Source of the DNA: Gayadomonas joobiniege G7
GTDB lineage: Bacteria > Pseudomonadota > Gammaproteobacteria > Enterobacterales > Alteromonadaceae
Direction of reading: 5' to 3'
Length of the DNA: 64,000 nucleotides
Assembly (NCBI RefSeq): GCF_000300815.1
Contig: NZ_AMRX01000001.1
Coordinates: 558,001 to 622,000 of the forward strand
Part shown: positions 11,646 through 21,129 of the stretch, piece after piece
Layout of the letters: every line of letters begins with the position of its first letter
Position numbering within the stretch: the first letter of the stretch is position 1
Program-made: the position numbers and the translations under genes
Notes under the pieces: generated by a model
What the model was told of the DNA's origin: nothing
Databases searched by the model: none
What the model saw: only the letters and a program-made list of their open reading frames with translations

Positions 11646-12257
11646 ATGCAAACATTTAATGGCCAAAAAATACTCTTTATAGAAGCGCAAATTGGGCAAA
11701 ATGACGATTTGATAAACACACTGATTGAGCAGGGGCTCACAGTGATAGATGCGGCCTTTCAAAATCAATTGAATAAATTGTTTGGGCTACACAGATTTGA
11801 TTTAATATTGTTGAACAGCCAAAGTGAATGTCGGATAGGCGAATTAAATACAACCAATATACCCGTTATCGAATTTAGCTCTGAACTTTCTGCTAAACAA
11901 TTATTAGCTTTAATTCAAGCCGAGCTTGATCAATCAGAAGATGCAGACGGTTGGCAAGACGAAGATTATTTAATAGCACCAGATAGCGAGCTATTTAAAA
12001 GCTTACAAGCTGACTATATAAACTCGTTATTGCGAGACAAACAGCAGCTTATAGCTTGTTTTTGGCAGCAGGACTGGCATCAAATTGAGTTAATTGCTCA
12101 TAAAATTAAAGGCAGTGCCGGTAATTTCGGCTTACAAACGATTGGCCGTACGGCACAAGCACTTAATGCGGCGTTAAAATTAAAACAGCAAGATACGGCA
12201 CAACACTATTATTACGAGCTGATAAACGCATTAGCACAATTACAAGTCGCAAAATAA
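11646..12257 (+). CDS. Pseudo-receiver plus Hpt phosphotransfer protein
   Basis: 203 residues from the ATG at 11646; a TTG at 11634 (directly after AGGGGAG but very close to it) is an alternative start overlapping the previous stop. The N-terminal 90 residues have receiver-like alternation (KILFIEAQ, FDLILLNSQ), but the phospho-acceptor Asp is replaced, so this half is a pseudo-receiver. The C-terminal half is a four-helix Hpt domain with the phosphorylatable His in AHKIKGSAGNFGL. It would accept or donate phosphate to a receiver, perhaps the single-domain receiver two genes upstream. No histidine kinase is encoded in the cluster. Confidence 0.82.
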   Translation: MQTFNGQKILFIEAQIGQNDDLINTLIEQGLTVIDAAFQNQLNKLFGLHRFDLILLNSQSECRIGELNTTNIPVIEFSSELSAKQLLALIQAELDQSEDADGWQDEDYLIAPDSELFKSLQADYINSLLRDKQQLIACFWQQDWHQIELIAHKIKGSAGNFGLQTIGRTAQALNAALKLKQQDTAQHYYYELINALAQLQVAK

Positions 12258-12302
12258 GCGCGGCGAGTGTAGACTAGCGCGGCAAAATAACAGGAGTCAG
12301 TC

Positions 12303-12923
12303 GTGATTAATTACCATACCGCAAAATTTGTAACAAGCGCCCCCAATATACAAGAATTACCCGAAGATACTGGCTTTGAGGTCGCATTCGCTGGTCGTTC
12401 CAACGCCGGTAAATCCAGTGCGTTAAATACGTTAACAGGGCAAAAAAATTTGGCCAGAACCAGTAAAACCCCCGGTCGCACGCAACTGATTAATGTATTT
12501 TCGTTAGATGATGAAAGACGTTTGATCGATTTACCTGGGTATGGTTTTGCTAAAGTGCCACTGGCCGTTAAAGAAAAATGGCAAAAATCTCTTGGTGAGT
12601 ATCTCCAAAAACGTGAATGTTTAGCCGGTTTAGTGGTATTAATGGATATTCGACACCCAATGAAAGATCTTGACCAAGATCTTATTTACTGGGCAGTCGA
12701 CAGTCAGCTTCCTGTGTTAGTGTTGTTAACTAAAGCTGATAAGTTAAAGCAGGGCGCACGTAGCAAGGTGTTAAAAGAGATCAGAGAAGCAAGTTTAGCG
12801 TTTTGTGGCGATGTGACAATTGAACTTTTTTCATCGCTGAAAGGGCTTGGCATCAAGCAGCTAGAAAACAAACTTAACCAGTGGTACCAAGCCGATGATG
12901 AGGGCAAAGAGCCCTCTGTTTAA
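12303..12923 (+). CDS. engB: Ribosome biogenesis GTPase EngB (YihA/YsxC)
   Basis: 206 residues, typical length. The G1 loop reads [10 protein letters not shown]2 contains the conserved [10 protein letters not shown]3 is DLPGYGFAK and G4 is TKADK. EngB is an essential TrmE-Era-EngA-EngB family GTPase acting in late 50S subunit assembly. AGGAG lies upstream of a GTG/ATT start region (GTG at 12303). A 6-bp hairpin (GAGGGC/GCCCTC) overlaps the last codons, and the stop overlaps the stop of the convergent mrcA gene. Confidence 0.95.
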   Translation: MINYHTAKFVTSAPNIQELPEDTGFEVAFAGRSNAGKSSALNTLTGQKNLARTSKTPGRTQLINVFSLDDERRLIDLPGYGFAKVPLAVKEKWQKSLGEYLQKRECLAGLVVLMDIRHPMKDLDQDLIYWAVDSQLPVLVLLTKADKLKQGARSKVLKEIREASLAFCGDVTIELFSSLKGLGIKQLENKLNQWYQADDEGKEPSV

Positions 12924-15409
12924 AATATCTCCTGCAAATTATCTTCGTCGCTGGTACTCAGTGAGCGACCATTTTGTTGGCTAAAGCGATCCCCCGATTC
13001 CTGATAAGTCGTTGGTGAAGTGCCTTTGACAAAGTATTCAAAGAGTGAAGTATGATCATTTCGCCGGCTTAATTGGCCGGTTTCACTATCTATACGCACT
13101 GTCACCACACCATCTGGCATATGTAAATTTTGCTGGGGTTTATCCGCTAAATAGTCATCTAAAAAATCTATCCAAGCTGGTAGCGCGGTTTGAGCACCAA
13201 ACTCACGCCCATAAACTTGATCACTTGGTAGGTTAGGGTTTGCTGAAGTCGCACCTAAAGCCCGACTGTGGTCATCAAAACCGACCCAGCTGGTGACAAC
13301 CACATCAGGGCCATAACCACTAAACCAAGTATCTTTTGCTTCGTTGGTGGTACCAGTTTTACCTCCAATGTCTTGTCGTTTTAGGGCTTGAGCTCGCCAG
13401 CCAGTGCCATTCCAGCCGGTACCTTTACCCCAGTTGCCGCCGCCCCAAATCGTGCTTTGCATTGCGTCTGCTACTAAAAATGCATTTTGCGCTGAGATTG
13501 CACGTGGAGCCTGTTGGGCATTTACTTGTTCAAGTGCAGCGCAGTCGTCGCAGGCAACTTTAACGGTTGCTTTGTAAACCTGCTCACCATCTGGTGTCAG
13601 GATCCTATCAACGACATAAGGTTCAACTAAATAACCACCATTTGTAAAAACAGTATAGGCGGTCGCCATTTCTATGGGCGTTAATGATGCCGAGCCTAAC
13701 GCGAGTGATTCATTGCGCGGCAGATCGTGCGGATTAATGCCAAATTTAGCCAAATGCTCAATAATATTATTTAAACCCACAGCTCTTAATAAACGAACCG
13801 AAACCACGTTTTTAGATTTTGCTAAAGCTTTGCGCACTCGAATAGGGCCATCGTAAATCGCCGGTGAATTTCGTGGACGCCAGACGGTCCCTTGGCTGCG
13901 ATCCCATTGGTTAATTGGCGCATCATTAACAATACTTGCCAGCGTAAAACCATGTTCTAGCGCGGCTGAATAGATCAATGGTTTGATGTTAGAACCAACC
14001 TGGCGTTTAGCTTGAGTGACTCGATTAAATTCACTTTGATGAAAATCATATCCACCGGTGAGTGCGATGATACTTCCATCATTTGGGTTAAGTGCTACCA
14101 GCGCTGCTGAGGCATCAGGCAATTGGGTTAATTGCCAGTACCCATCATTTTTACGAATACTTACAAGTGCACCTGGTTGCAATATATCTGCAACTGTTTT
14201 TGGTGCAGGCCCTTGAGCTTCATCATGAATATATTTTCGGGCCCACTTCATGCCATCCCAATCAATACTCACGGTCGCACCATCACGTGTGATTGCCGTG
14301 AATTGGTTTTTTTCTGTATCTGTGGTTAACACGACTGCTCTTTGGACTAAACCATAGTCTTCGTAAGCAGACAACATATCGAGTATTTTTTCTGTTTGCC
14401 ATGGCGTTTCATTGGCTTGCCAAAGCTGCTTAACTGGGCCGCGATAACCATGACGCTCGTCATAGTTGTGCAAGTTGTTGCGCAATGCTTGAGTGGCTGC
14501 ATTTTGAGCCTTAGCATTAATAGTGGTATATACCTGAAAACCTTTAGTATAAGCCAACTCTTCCCCATATAACTCAACGAGCTTTTGACGAGCCATTTCA
14601 GCAACATAAGGGCTGTCTAGTTCAATTTGTGCGCCATGGTATTTGGCCGATAAAGGGGTTTTTATCGCAACTTGATATTCTTTATCATTGATAACCCCAG
14701 TGTCTTTTAAGCGCCATAAAACAGTGTTGCGACGAAATAAAGCGCGTTCTGGGTTGCGCAGCGGATTATAGGCAGTAGGGGCTTTTAGCAGACCAGTTAA
14801 CATAGCCATTTGTTCAATACTGAGTTCTGCTAATGGTTTGCCATAATAAACCTGAGCTGCCGCACCGAATCCAAATGCCCGATAGCCTAATTCCACTTTA
14901 TTAATGTAGAGCGTTAATATTTCTTCTTTGCTGAGGACCTGTTCCATATGCAAAGCAATAAAAATTTCTTTGATTTTACGAATATAAGTTTTGTCACGAG
15001 TTAAAAAGAAACCTCGGGCCACTTGCATAGTAATGGTACTGGCGCCTTGTTTTTTTTCTCCACTGAGTAAAACGGTGAAAGCCGCGCGAAAGATACCAAT
15101 AACATCAACCCCATTATGAGAAAAAAAACGAGCATCTTCGGTGGCTAATAAAGTATCTATTAAAGACTTTGGAATATCTTGATAACTTAACGGTATGCGG
15201 CGTTTTTCTCCAAACTGAGAAATCAATTTTCCATCAGCGGAATAAACTTGCATAGGCGTCTGAAACTCAACGTCTTTTAAAGTTTCAACTGGCGGTAATT
15301 CGTCTTTTACGTTTAAATAAACCACATAAATGGTGGCGCAAGCGCCAATAGCGCCTAATATAATTAATATAAATAATGTAACTAAAATTTTCTTCACAAA
15401 GGTCACCAA
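12920..15409 (-). CDS. mrcA: Penicillin-binding protein 1A
   Basis: Bifunctional class A PBP of 829 residues, making and cross-linking peptidoglycan from the inner membrane. A single N-terminal membrane helix (about 5-30) is followed by the glycosyltransferase domain with the catalytic Glu in [14 protein letters not shown] and the QVARGFFL region. The OB-like insert of PBP1a comes next, then the transpeptidase domain with SxxK in GSNIKP, a KSKN SxN-type motif and KTGTTNE. It is transcribed divergently from pilMNOPQ, the arrangement seen widely in gammaproteobacteria. The stop codon overlaps that of engB by two bases. Confidence 0.97.
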   Translation of the reverse strand: MVTFVKKILVTLFILIILGAIGACATIYVVYLNVKDELPPVETLKDVEFQTPMQVYSADGKLISQFGEKRRIPLSYQDIPKSLIDTLLATEDARFFSHNGVDVIGIFRAAFTVLLSGEKKQGASTITMQVARGFFLTRDKTYIRKIKEIFIALHMEQVLSKEEILTLYINKVELGYRAFGFGAAAQVYYGKPLAELSIEQMAMLTGLLKAPTAYNPLRNPERALFRRNTVLWRLKDTGVINDKEYQVAIKTPLSAKYHGAQIELDSPYVAEMARQKLVELYGEELAYTKGFQVYTTINAKAQNAATQALRNNLHNYDERHGYRGPVKQLWQANETPWQTEKILDMLSAYEDYGLVQRAVVLTTDTEKNQFTAITRDGATVSIDWDGMKWARKYIHDEAQGPAPKTVADILQPGALVSIRKNDGYWQLTQLPDASAALVALNPNDGSIIALTGGYDFHQSEFNRVTQAKRQVGSNIKPLIYSAALEHGFTLASIVNDAPINQWDRSQGTVWRPRNSPAIYDGPIRVRKALAKSKNVVSVRLLRAVGLNNIIEHLAKFGINPHDLPRNESLALGSASLTPIEMATAYTVFTNGGYLVEPYVVDRILTPDGEQVYKATVKVACDDCAALEQVNAQQAPRAISAQNAFLVADAMQSTIWGGGNWGKGTGWNGTGWRAQALKRQDIGGKTGTTNEAKDTWFSGYGPDVVVTSWVGFDDHSRALGATSANPNLPSDQVYGREFGAQTALPAWIDFLDDYLADKPQQNLHMPDGVVTVRIDSETGQLSRRNDHTSLFEYFVKGTSPTTYQESGDRFSQQNGRSLSTSDEDNLQEIF

Positions 15410-15545
15410 GTAATAAAACTTCTGGCAGTTAGCTTAGATAGTAGATATTATCAGTAAATAGAGACAATATAATGATAAATGAGTTAGAAACTCGAACATT
15501 AATATTGCAATGTGGAGTAAATAATAACAAGTATGTGGTCATGTT

Positions 15546-16637
15546 ATGCTTAAGGAACTCTTTGAAAACACAAACGCATTGCTAATTGGTATTGATATCG
15601 GCTCCTATGCAGTGAAAGCAGTTTTACTGGAAAAAGTTGAAGAAGATATTCGTGTACTTCATTGTGCAACGGAGAGTATGCCAAAAAGTGCAATGAATGA
15701 GCGAGATTTGCAGGATATCGAAGCGGTCGGTAAAGTACTTTCCCGCTTACGAAAAAAATTTCCGAAACAGCACAAAAAAGTCGCTATTGCAGTGTCTGGT
15801 TCAACCGTGATCACAAAAACAGTTTATATGGATGTTAATTTTAATGACGAAGAGTTAGCGACACAAATTGAAATCGAAGCCGATAGCTTAATCCCATACC
15901 CAATCGAAGAAGTCAGCATTGATTTTGAACGTCTTGAAACGAATGCCTCAGATCCAAGCAAAGTCAATGTATTGTTGAGCGCAGCTCGAACAGAGAGTGT
16001 TGAAGCGCGTGTTTCTGCGTGCGATCTGGCGGGCCTTCAGGCTAAAGTGGTCGACGTAGAAACTTATGCATTAGCTCGCGCGTTACAGCTTTGCCACTAC
16101 CAATTACCCGACGATTATCAAGATAAAGTAGTGGGGGTGATAGACTTGGGTGCACAAATTACTTTAATGTGCGCCATTAAAAACGGGCAGGTATTATTTA
16201 CCCGAGATCAAACCTTTGGCGGCGACATATACACCAAAAATATTATTAGTTTTTATAATAAAAGTTACGAAGAAGCCGAACTGGCTAAATTAACATCAGA
16301 TTTACCACCAAATTATGAGTACGAAGTTTTAGCTCCGTTTCAAACGTCAGTGATTCAGCAAGTACGGCGTTCGGTGCAGATTTTTACAACCTCAACCGCT
16401 GAAGACCGCATCGACTACTTAATTCTCTCTGGCGGAACCGCCGTGGTAGAAGGGTTAAAAGAAGTGATTGAAGATGAATTAGGCATACATTGTGTTGTTG
16501 CTCATCCTTTAGGCAAGTTAGATTTCACCACAGCTGATATGTCAGCGCATGAGCGTAAAAAATACACTGCTGAAAGTGCGTCTTTTATGATTGCTTGTGG
16601 TTTGGCTATGAGGAGCTTTAACGCATGCCACATATAA
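15546..16637 (+). CDS. pilM: Type IV pilus inner-membrane platform protein PilM
   Basis: 363 residues with an actin-like fold: LIGIDIGSYAVKAVLL at the N-terminus (phosphate 1 loop), VVGVIDLGAQITLM in the middle (phosphate 2) and LILSGGTAVVEGL (adenosine loop). PilM is cytoplasmic and binds the N-terminal tail of PilN, linking the pilus motor to the PilNO periplasmic frame. It is the first gene of a tight pilMNOPQ operon and overlaps pilN by 13 bp. Divergent mrcA lies 136 bp away. Confidence 0.96.
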   Translation: MLKELFENTNALLIGIDIGSYAVKAVLLEKVEEDIRVLHCATESMPKSAMNERDLQDIEAVGKVLSRLRKKFPKQHKKVAIAVSGSTVITKTVYMDVNFNDEELATQIEIEADSLIPYPIEEVSIDFERLETNASDPSKVNVLLSAARTESVEARVSACDLAGLQAKVVDVETYALARALQLCHYQLPDDYQDKVVGVIDLGAQITLMCAIKNGQVLFTRDQTFGGDIYTKNIISFYNKSYEEAELAKLTSDLPPNYEYEVLAPFQTSVIQQVRRSVQIFTTSTAEDRIDYLILSGGTAVVEGLKEVIEDELGIHCVVAHPLGKLDFTTADMSAHERKKYTAESASFMIACGLAMRSFNACHI

Positions 16638-17203
16638 ATCTACTCCCTTGGCGACAGCAGCAAAAAGCGCGTAAGCAAAAACAATATATAGCGGTTCTGG
16701 GGGGGTGTGCGCTCTTTGCCCTATTTGTCGTTTATGGTATCAATGCATATTATTCTACACTGATTGAAAATCAACAGGCTCGGAACCAGTTCTTGCAATC
16801 AGAAATTTCTGTTTTAGACTCAAAAATTAAAGAAATTCAAACCCTAAAAGATATTAGAACCAGTTTAGAACAGCGAATGCAGTTGATTGTTGATCTGCAG
16901 CGTAACCGCAATCTAGGGGCTCAAATCATGGATGAACTCGTAAAGGTTGTTCCTCCAGGTATTTACCTCATTAAATTAGAAAAAACAGATGATAAGGTGG
17001 TGCTGCAAGGCAAAACTGAATCAAACAACCGTGTTTCTACCATGATGCGGCAAATTGAAAGCTCATATTTATTACATGACCCAGTGTTAAATGCCATTAT
17101 CGCGGCCAACAATACAGACCAAGCTCGAGTGTTAAGTGATTTTAGTATGGTTGCAGAAATCTACACTGAGAAAAAAGATCGTGAGCGTAAGGAGTCGAAA
17201 TAA
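16625..17203 (+). CDS. pilN: Type IV pilus assembly protein PilN
   Basis: 192 residues. The N-terminal INLLPWRQQQ is the conserved PilM-binding tail. One membrane helix follows (about 21-43, VLGGCALFALFVVYGINAYY), then a coiled coil and a ferredoxin-like periplasmic domain. It pairs with PilO. The codons for the first glycines of the membrane helix form a run of seven G (16699-16705), a possible slippage site. The gene overlaps pilM by 13 bp and touches pilO by one base. Confidence 0.95.
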   Translation: MPHINLLPWRQQQKARKQKQYIAVLGGCALFALFVVYGINAYYSTLIENQQARNQFLQSEISVLDSKIKEIQTLKDIRTSLEQRMQLIVDLQRNRNLGAQIMDELVKVVPPGIYLIKLEKTDDKVVLQGKTESNNRVSTMMRQIESSYLLHDPVLNAIIAANNTDQARVLSDFSMVAEIYTEKKDRERKESK

Positions 17204-17820
17204 TGGATTGGAAAAATATCGATCTGCAAAGCCTCAACGAAATTGAACTTGATGTTAACAACATGGGCAGTTGGCCTAAACCCGTTAAGGTTTTTATTGC
17301 GATATTAGTGGCTCTTTTAGTGGGCTATTTAAGCTTTAATCTGTTTGTATCGGACAAAATTAAACATTATAAAAATGTGCAAAATTTAGAAGAAAGTTTA
17401 AAAATTCAATTTGCAGCCAAATATCAACTGGCCAAAAACGCAGACGCTTACAAATTGCAAATGGCTGAAATGGAGAAAGATTTTTCAGAACTACTTAAAA
17501 AACTACCCACTCAAACAGAAACACCGGGACTACTTGACGATATTACCTATGTGGGTACAACGAGCGGGTTAACCTTTAAAAAAATAAATTGGGAACGGGA
17601 AGTTAAACGAGAAATTTATACTGAGTTGCCGTTACGTCTGCAAGTGGTAGGGGGGTATCATGAGTTTGGTGAATTTTTAGGCCGAGTTGCCGCACTGCCG
17701 AGAATTGTGACCCTGCATAATTTTACAATTGTTGGTAAACAAGGTGATCAGTTAGAGCTTAACCTGTTAGCAAAAACTTATCGCTATAATATTGATCAGG
17801 GAGAGCAGAATGATAAGTAG
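17203..17820 (+). CDS. pilO: Type IV pilus assembly protein PilO
   Basis: 205 residues: a short cytoplasmic tail, a membrane helix (about 28-49, VKVFIAILVALLVGYLSFNLFV), a coiled coil and the PilO ferredoxin-like domain with LPTQTETPGLLDDI and GGYHEFGEFLGRVAALPRIV, which are characteristic. It forms the inner-membrane alignment complex with PilN and PilP. Its ATG overlaps the pilN stop, and its own end overlaps the pilP start by 11 bp, so the operon is translationally coupled. Confidence 0.95.
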   Translation: MDWKNIDLQSLNEIELDVNNMGSWPKPVKVFIAILVALLVGYLSFNLFVSDKIKHYKNVQNLEESLKIQFAAKYQLAKNADAYKLQMAEMEKDFSELLKKLPTQTETPGLLDDITYVGTTSGLTFKKINWEREVKREIYTELPLRLQVVGGYHEFGEFLGRVAALPRIVTLHNFTIVGKQGDQLELNLLAKTYRYNIDQGEQNDK

Positions 17821-18349
17821 ATACTGCTATTGCTTGATGTTTATTATTGCCTTATCTGGTTGTAATAAAGATACCAGTGATTTACAGATTTTTGTTGAGC
17901 AAACCCGTGAGCAAACAACTTCTGATATAGACCCTATTCCTAAAGTTGAAGAATTTGAGCATTTTGAATACAAAGCCAGTGGTTTACGAAGTCCTTTCAT
18001 AGAGCCAAAACCTGAGTTATTGCAAAGTGATGAACAAACTAAATTAGATTGTTTACAGCCAAACTATTCGCGTCGTAGAGATCCGCTAGAAAAATACGCA
18101 TTGGACAATATCAGAATCCGCGGCACCATGGGGCGAATAAACGACTTAACAGCGCTTGCTTCAACAGCTGATGGTACCTTGTATCAAGTTAAGCAGGGAA
18201 ATTACATGGGGCTGTTTCATGGCCGCATCGTAGAAATTAATAATCAATTTATTCTATTAGAAGAAATGGTGCCTGATGGAACTGGGTGCTGGGAATTAAG
18301 AAAAGCAGAAATACCACTTTGGGATGCAGATACAGGTGCGGGAAATTAA
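17810..18349 (+). CDS. pilP: Type IV pilus lipoprotein PilP
   Basis: 179 residues from the ATG at 17810, which is preceded by GGGAGAG and gives a lipoprotein signal ending in the lipobox LSGC (Cys about 18). An ATG at 17792 would spoil the signal peptide. The disordered linker is followed by the C-terminal HR domain (FEYKASGLRSPF, PLEKYALDNIRIRGTM) that contacts the secretin PilQ. It links PilNO to PilQ across the periplasm. Confidence 0.94.
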   Translation: MISRYCYCLMFIIALSGCNKDTSDLQIFVEQTREQTTSDIDPIPKVEEFEHFEYKASGLRSPFIEPKPELLQSDEQTKLDCLQPNYSRRRDPLEKYALDNIRIRGTMGRINDLTALASTADGTLYQVKQGNYMGLFHGRIVEINNQFILLEEMVPDGTGCWELRKAEIPLWDADTGAGN

Positions 18350-18353
18350 TAAA

Positions 18354-20399
18354 ATGACACTCAGAAAAATACTTAGCGTTAAATACTTAAGTTTGTTTAC
18401 CAGTATGCTCATGCTGAGCTTGCTGGGTCTCAAACCTGCACAAGCACAAAACCGAATGTATGACATCAAGTACAACCCGGTTGTTGCTGGTGAAACCCGA
18501 TTTGAGTTTGTGTTTGATCAGCCAATTGCTGGCACACCAGACATACAAGTGATTAATAACCCAGCGCGCATTCGGGTCAAATTACCAGAAGCGACTTTTG
18601 AACAATTTTTGGCCAATACCAAAGTTGACTCTGCTGGTGTCGAAAATATAACCGTTGAGCAAAAAAGTGAAGACATTCAAATTGAACTATTAATGGATTC
18701 TCTTAAGGTTTATAAATCTAAAGTGAATGGCAATACGCTTGAACTGCACGTTTCCGACAACAGTGGATTTAGCAAAGTTCAAGATAAAAAAGAATTTGTA
18801 AACCAAATTGAAGCGCTGGATTTTAGAACCAATGAAGACAAGGGGGGTCGAGTTTTAGTCTTTTTAGAAAACAGCATGGCAGCGGTTGACGTGCAAGAAA
18901 AACAAAAATCACTCTCGCTGGTTTTTCACAATACAGATATAGTACCTGACTTGCTTTATCAAATGGATGTCACAGACTTTGCAACTATCGTCGACTCCAT
19001 TGAAACCTTTCGAGAAAAAGGGCAAACAAGAATCGAAATCAAAACCAGTGATTTGTATGCTTACCAATATCAGCAACTAGATAATATTTTTACCATTGAT
19101 CTCATTAAAGACGAAGAAAAAGGCGCTATGTCGAGCGAAAAAAAATACGAAGGCTCGCCGATTTCACTTAACTTTCAAGACATAGATGTTAGAACAGTTC
19201 TGCAAATTATCGCAGACTACAATGGGTTTAACCTAGTTACCAGTGACTCGGTCAGTGGCCAAGTCACCTTGCGTTTAGATGGGGTACCTTGGGATCAGGC
19301 GCTTGATATTATTCTAAAAGTAAAAGGCTTAGATAAACGCATGGAAGGCTCTATTTTACTGGTTGCACCCAGTGAAGAAATAGCCGCACGAGAAGCTAAA
19401 GAGCTAGAAGCAAAAAATCAGGTTGAAAAGCTAGCCCCCTTATATTCTGAATATTTTCAAGTTAATTACGCAAAAGCCTCTGATATCGCAGAGATGCTAC
19501 GCAATCAAGAAACCAATATGTTATCAGATCGGGGACGCGTTTCAGTTGATCAAAGAACCAATACTTTGTTAATGCGAGATACCGAAGATAGTTTAAAAAA
19601 CATTCGTAAACTTGTTGAGATTTTAGATATTCCAGTCAAACAGGTAACCATAGAGTCGCGTATTGTGACCGTTAACGATAACCTAACCGAAGAATTTGGC
19701 ATTCGTTGGGGCTTTAGTGATCAAGACGGTGCTGATGGTGTTTCAGGTACGCTTAGCGGTGCAGAAACCATTGGTGGCGGCACTATTCCTAGCATGTCAG
19801 ACCGTTTGAACGTTAATTTACCGGTCAGCTCATCATCGGCCGCCGGTAGCATAGGCTTTAGTATCGCTCGCCTAGCAGACGGAACCATATTAGACCTTGA
19901 GTTAAGTGCGTTAGAGTCTGAAAACCAAGGTGAAATTATTGCTAGCCCAAGGATCACAACCGCTAACCAAAAAACCGCTTATATAGAGCAGGGGACTGAA
20001 ATCCCATTTGTGCAAGCTTCATCCAGTGGAGCCACTGCGGTGACCTTTAAAAAAGCAGTTTTGAGTTTAGAAGTAACACCTCAGATCACCCCGGATAATA
20101 AAATTATTTTAGACTTGGTTATCACTCAAGATACGCGTGGTGATACAGTGCAAACAGCCACGGGCTCTGCTGTAGCAATTGATACGCAAGAAATCGGCAC
20201 TCAAGTGTTGGTCGACAACGGTGAAACCATAGTTTTGGGCGGTATTTATCAACAGCAATTAGTCTCAAGTGAAAAGAAAGTGCCTTTATTAGGGGATATC
20301 CCGTATTTGGGACGTTTGTTTAAAACAACGAACGAATTTAACGAGAAAAAAGAATTATTAATTTTTGTAACACCAAAAATCGTTACAGAAAAGCTTTAA
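18354..20399 (+). CDS. pilQ: Type IV pilus secretin PilQ
   Basis: Outer-membrane secretin of 681 residues. I choose the ATG at 18354 because it opens a normal signal peptide (MTLRKILSVKY...LKPAQAQ) and sits 4 bp after pilP; the upstream in-frame start at 18324 adds polar residues. Two AMIN domains (about 35-250) bind peptidoglycan. STN/N0 and N1 domains follow (ISLNFQDIDVRTVLQIIADY), then the secretin channel with IASPRITTANQKTAYIEQG and ending in LLIFVTPKIV. Last gene of the pilMNOPQ operon. Confidence 0.96.
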   Translation: MTLRKILSVKYLSLFTSMLMLSLLGLKPAQAQNRMYDIKYNPVVAGETRFEFVFDQPIAGTPDIQVINNPARIRVKLPEATFEQFLANTKVDSAGVENITVEQKSEDIQIELLMDSLKVYKSKVNGNTLELHVSDNSGFSKVQDKKEFVNQIEALDFRTNEDKGGRVLVFLENSMAAVDVQEKQKSLSLVFHNTDIVPDLLYQMDVTDFATIVDSIETFREKGQTRIEIKTSDLYAYQYQQLDNIFTIDLIKDEEKGAMSSEKKYEGSPISLNFQDIDVRTVLQIIADYNGFNLVTSDSVSGQVTLRLDGVPWDQALDIILKVKGLDKRMEGSILLVAPSEEIAAREAKELEAKNQVEKLAPLYSEYFQVNYAKASDIAEMLRNQETNMLSDRGRVSVDQRTNTLLMRDTEDSLKNIRKLVEILDIPVKQVTIESRIVTVNDNLTEEFGIRWGFSDQDGADGVSGTLSGAETIGGGTIPSMSDRLNVNLPVSSSSAAGSIGFSIARLADGTILDLELSALESENQGEIIASPRITTANQKTAYIEQGTEIPFVQASSSGATAVTFKKAVLSLEVTPQITPDNKIILDLVITQDTRGDTVQTATGSAVAIDTQEIGTQVLVDNGETIVLGGIYQQQLVSSEKKVPLLGDIPYLGRLFKTTNEFNEKKELLIFVTPKIVTEKL

Positions 20400-20408
20400 A
20401 CCACTATA

Positions 20409-20436
20409 CTGCAGAGGAAGAAAACTTCCTTTGCAG
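20409..20436 (+). terminator. Long hairpin between pilQ and aroK
   Basis: CTGCAGAGGAAG (20409-20420) and CTTCCTTTGCAG (20425-20436) form a 12-bp stem with one G-T wobble and an AAAA loop, 9 bases after the pilQ stop. No T run follows (the next bases are CCCTCC), so it may be a Rho-independent terminator with poor tail, or an mRNA-stabilising 3' end. Confidence 0.5.
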
Positions 20437-20508
20437 CCCTCCGATGTCTTAAATGTTTATTAAACCTGCTTTAAAAGCGCTGTAAGGCGTTTATTTTGTT
20501 TTGATTAC

Positions 20509-20538
20509 TTGCTTTTAGGCGTCGAATATTGGGATAAT
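20509..20538 (+). promoter_or_regulatory. Candidate sigma-70 promoter for aroKB
   Basis: TTGCTT (20509-20514), an 18-bp spacer and GATAAT (20533-20538) in the 208-bp gap before aroK. Fits a housekeeping promoter 70 bp ahead of the start codon. Confidence 0.4.
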
Positions 20539-20607
20539 CGCGGCTCTTTTTAAAAGAACGAGTGAACTTTCGGAGCAATTTAACTAAATAGATGTGTAAA
20601 GATTAAA

Positions 20608-21123
20608 ATGGCTGAGAAAAGAAATATATTCCTGATTGGCCCTATGGGGGCCGGAAAAAGTACGATAGGTCGACAACTTGCACAGGAACTGCACCTTGAT
20701 TTTTACGATTCTGACTCTGAAATAGAGCGCAGAACAGGTGCCGACATCGCTTGGGTATTTGATGTTGAAGGCGAAGCGGGCTTTCGTGTGCGTGAAGAAA
20801 AGGTTATTTTTGACCTTACAGAAAAACAAGGCATTGTGTTGGCAACCGGTGGTGGTTCTATTTTAAGTAAAGATACCCGTAACCGCCTGTCTGCACGAGG
20901 TTTTGTTGTTTACCTAGAAACGACTATCGAAAAGCAAGTTGCACGCACGGCGAGAGATAAGCGCAGACCTTTGTTGCAAACAGATAAACCAAAAGAAGTT
21001 TTGGTTGAGCTTGCACAAGAGCGTAATCCAATGTACGAAGAGATTGCTGATCTTGTGGTTAAAACAGACGACCAGAGTGCAAAAGTAGTCGCCCGTCAAA
21101 TCATTGATAAGCTGGGATTTTAA
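20608..21123 (+). CDS. aroK: Shikimate kinase I
   Basis: 171 residues, a P-loop kinase phosphorylating shikimate at the 3-hydroxyl in the aromatic amino acid pathway. Walker A reads [22 protein letters not shown] is the shikimate-binding DxD region, ATGGGS is the glycine-rich shikimate contact, and RDKRRPLL is the lid. It lies 6 bp before aroB in the conserved aroK-aroB-damX-dam order. Confidence 0.97.
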   Translation: MAEKRNIFLIGPMGAGKSTIGRQLAQELHLDFYDSDSEIERRTGADIAWVFDVEGEAGFRVREEKVIFDLTEKQGIVLATGGGSILSKDTRNRLSARGFVVYLETTIEKQVARTARDKRRPLLQTDKPKEVLVELAQERNPMYEEIADLVVKTDDQSAKVVARQIIDKLGF

Positions 21124-21129
21124 TCTTAA

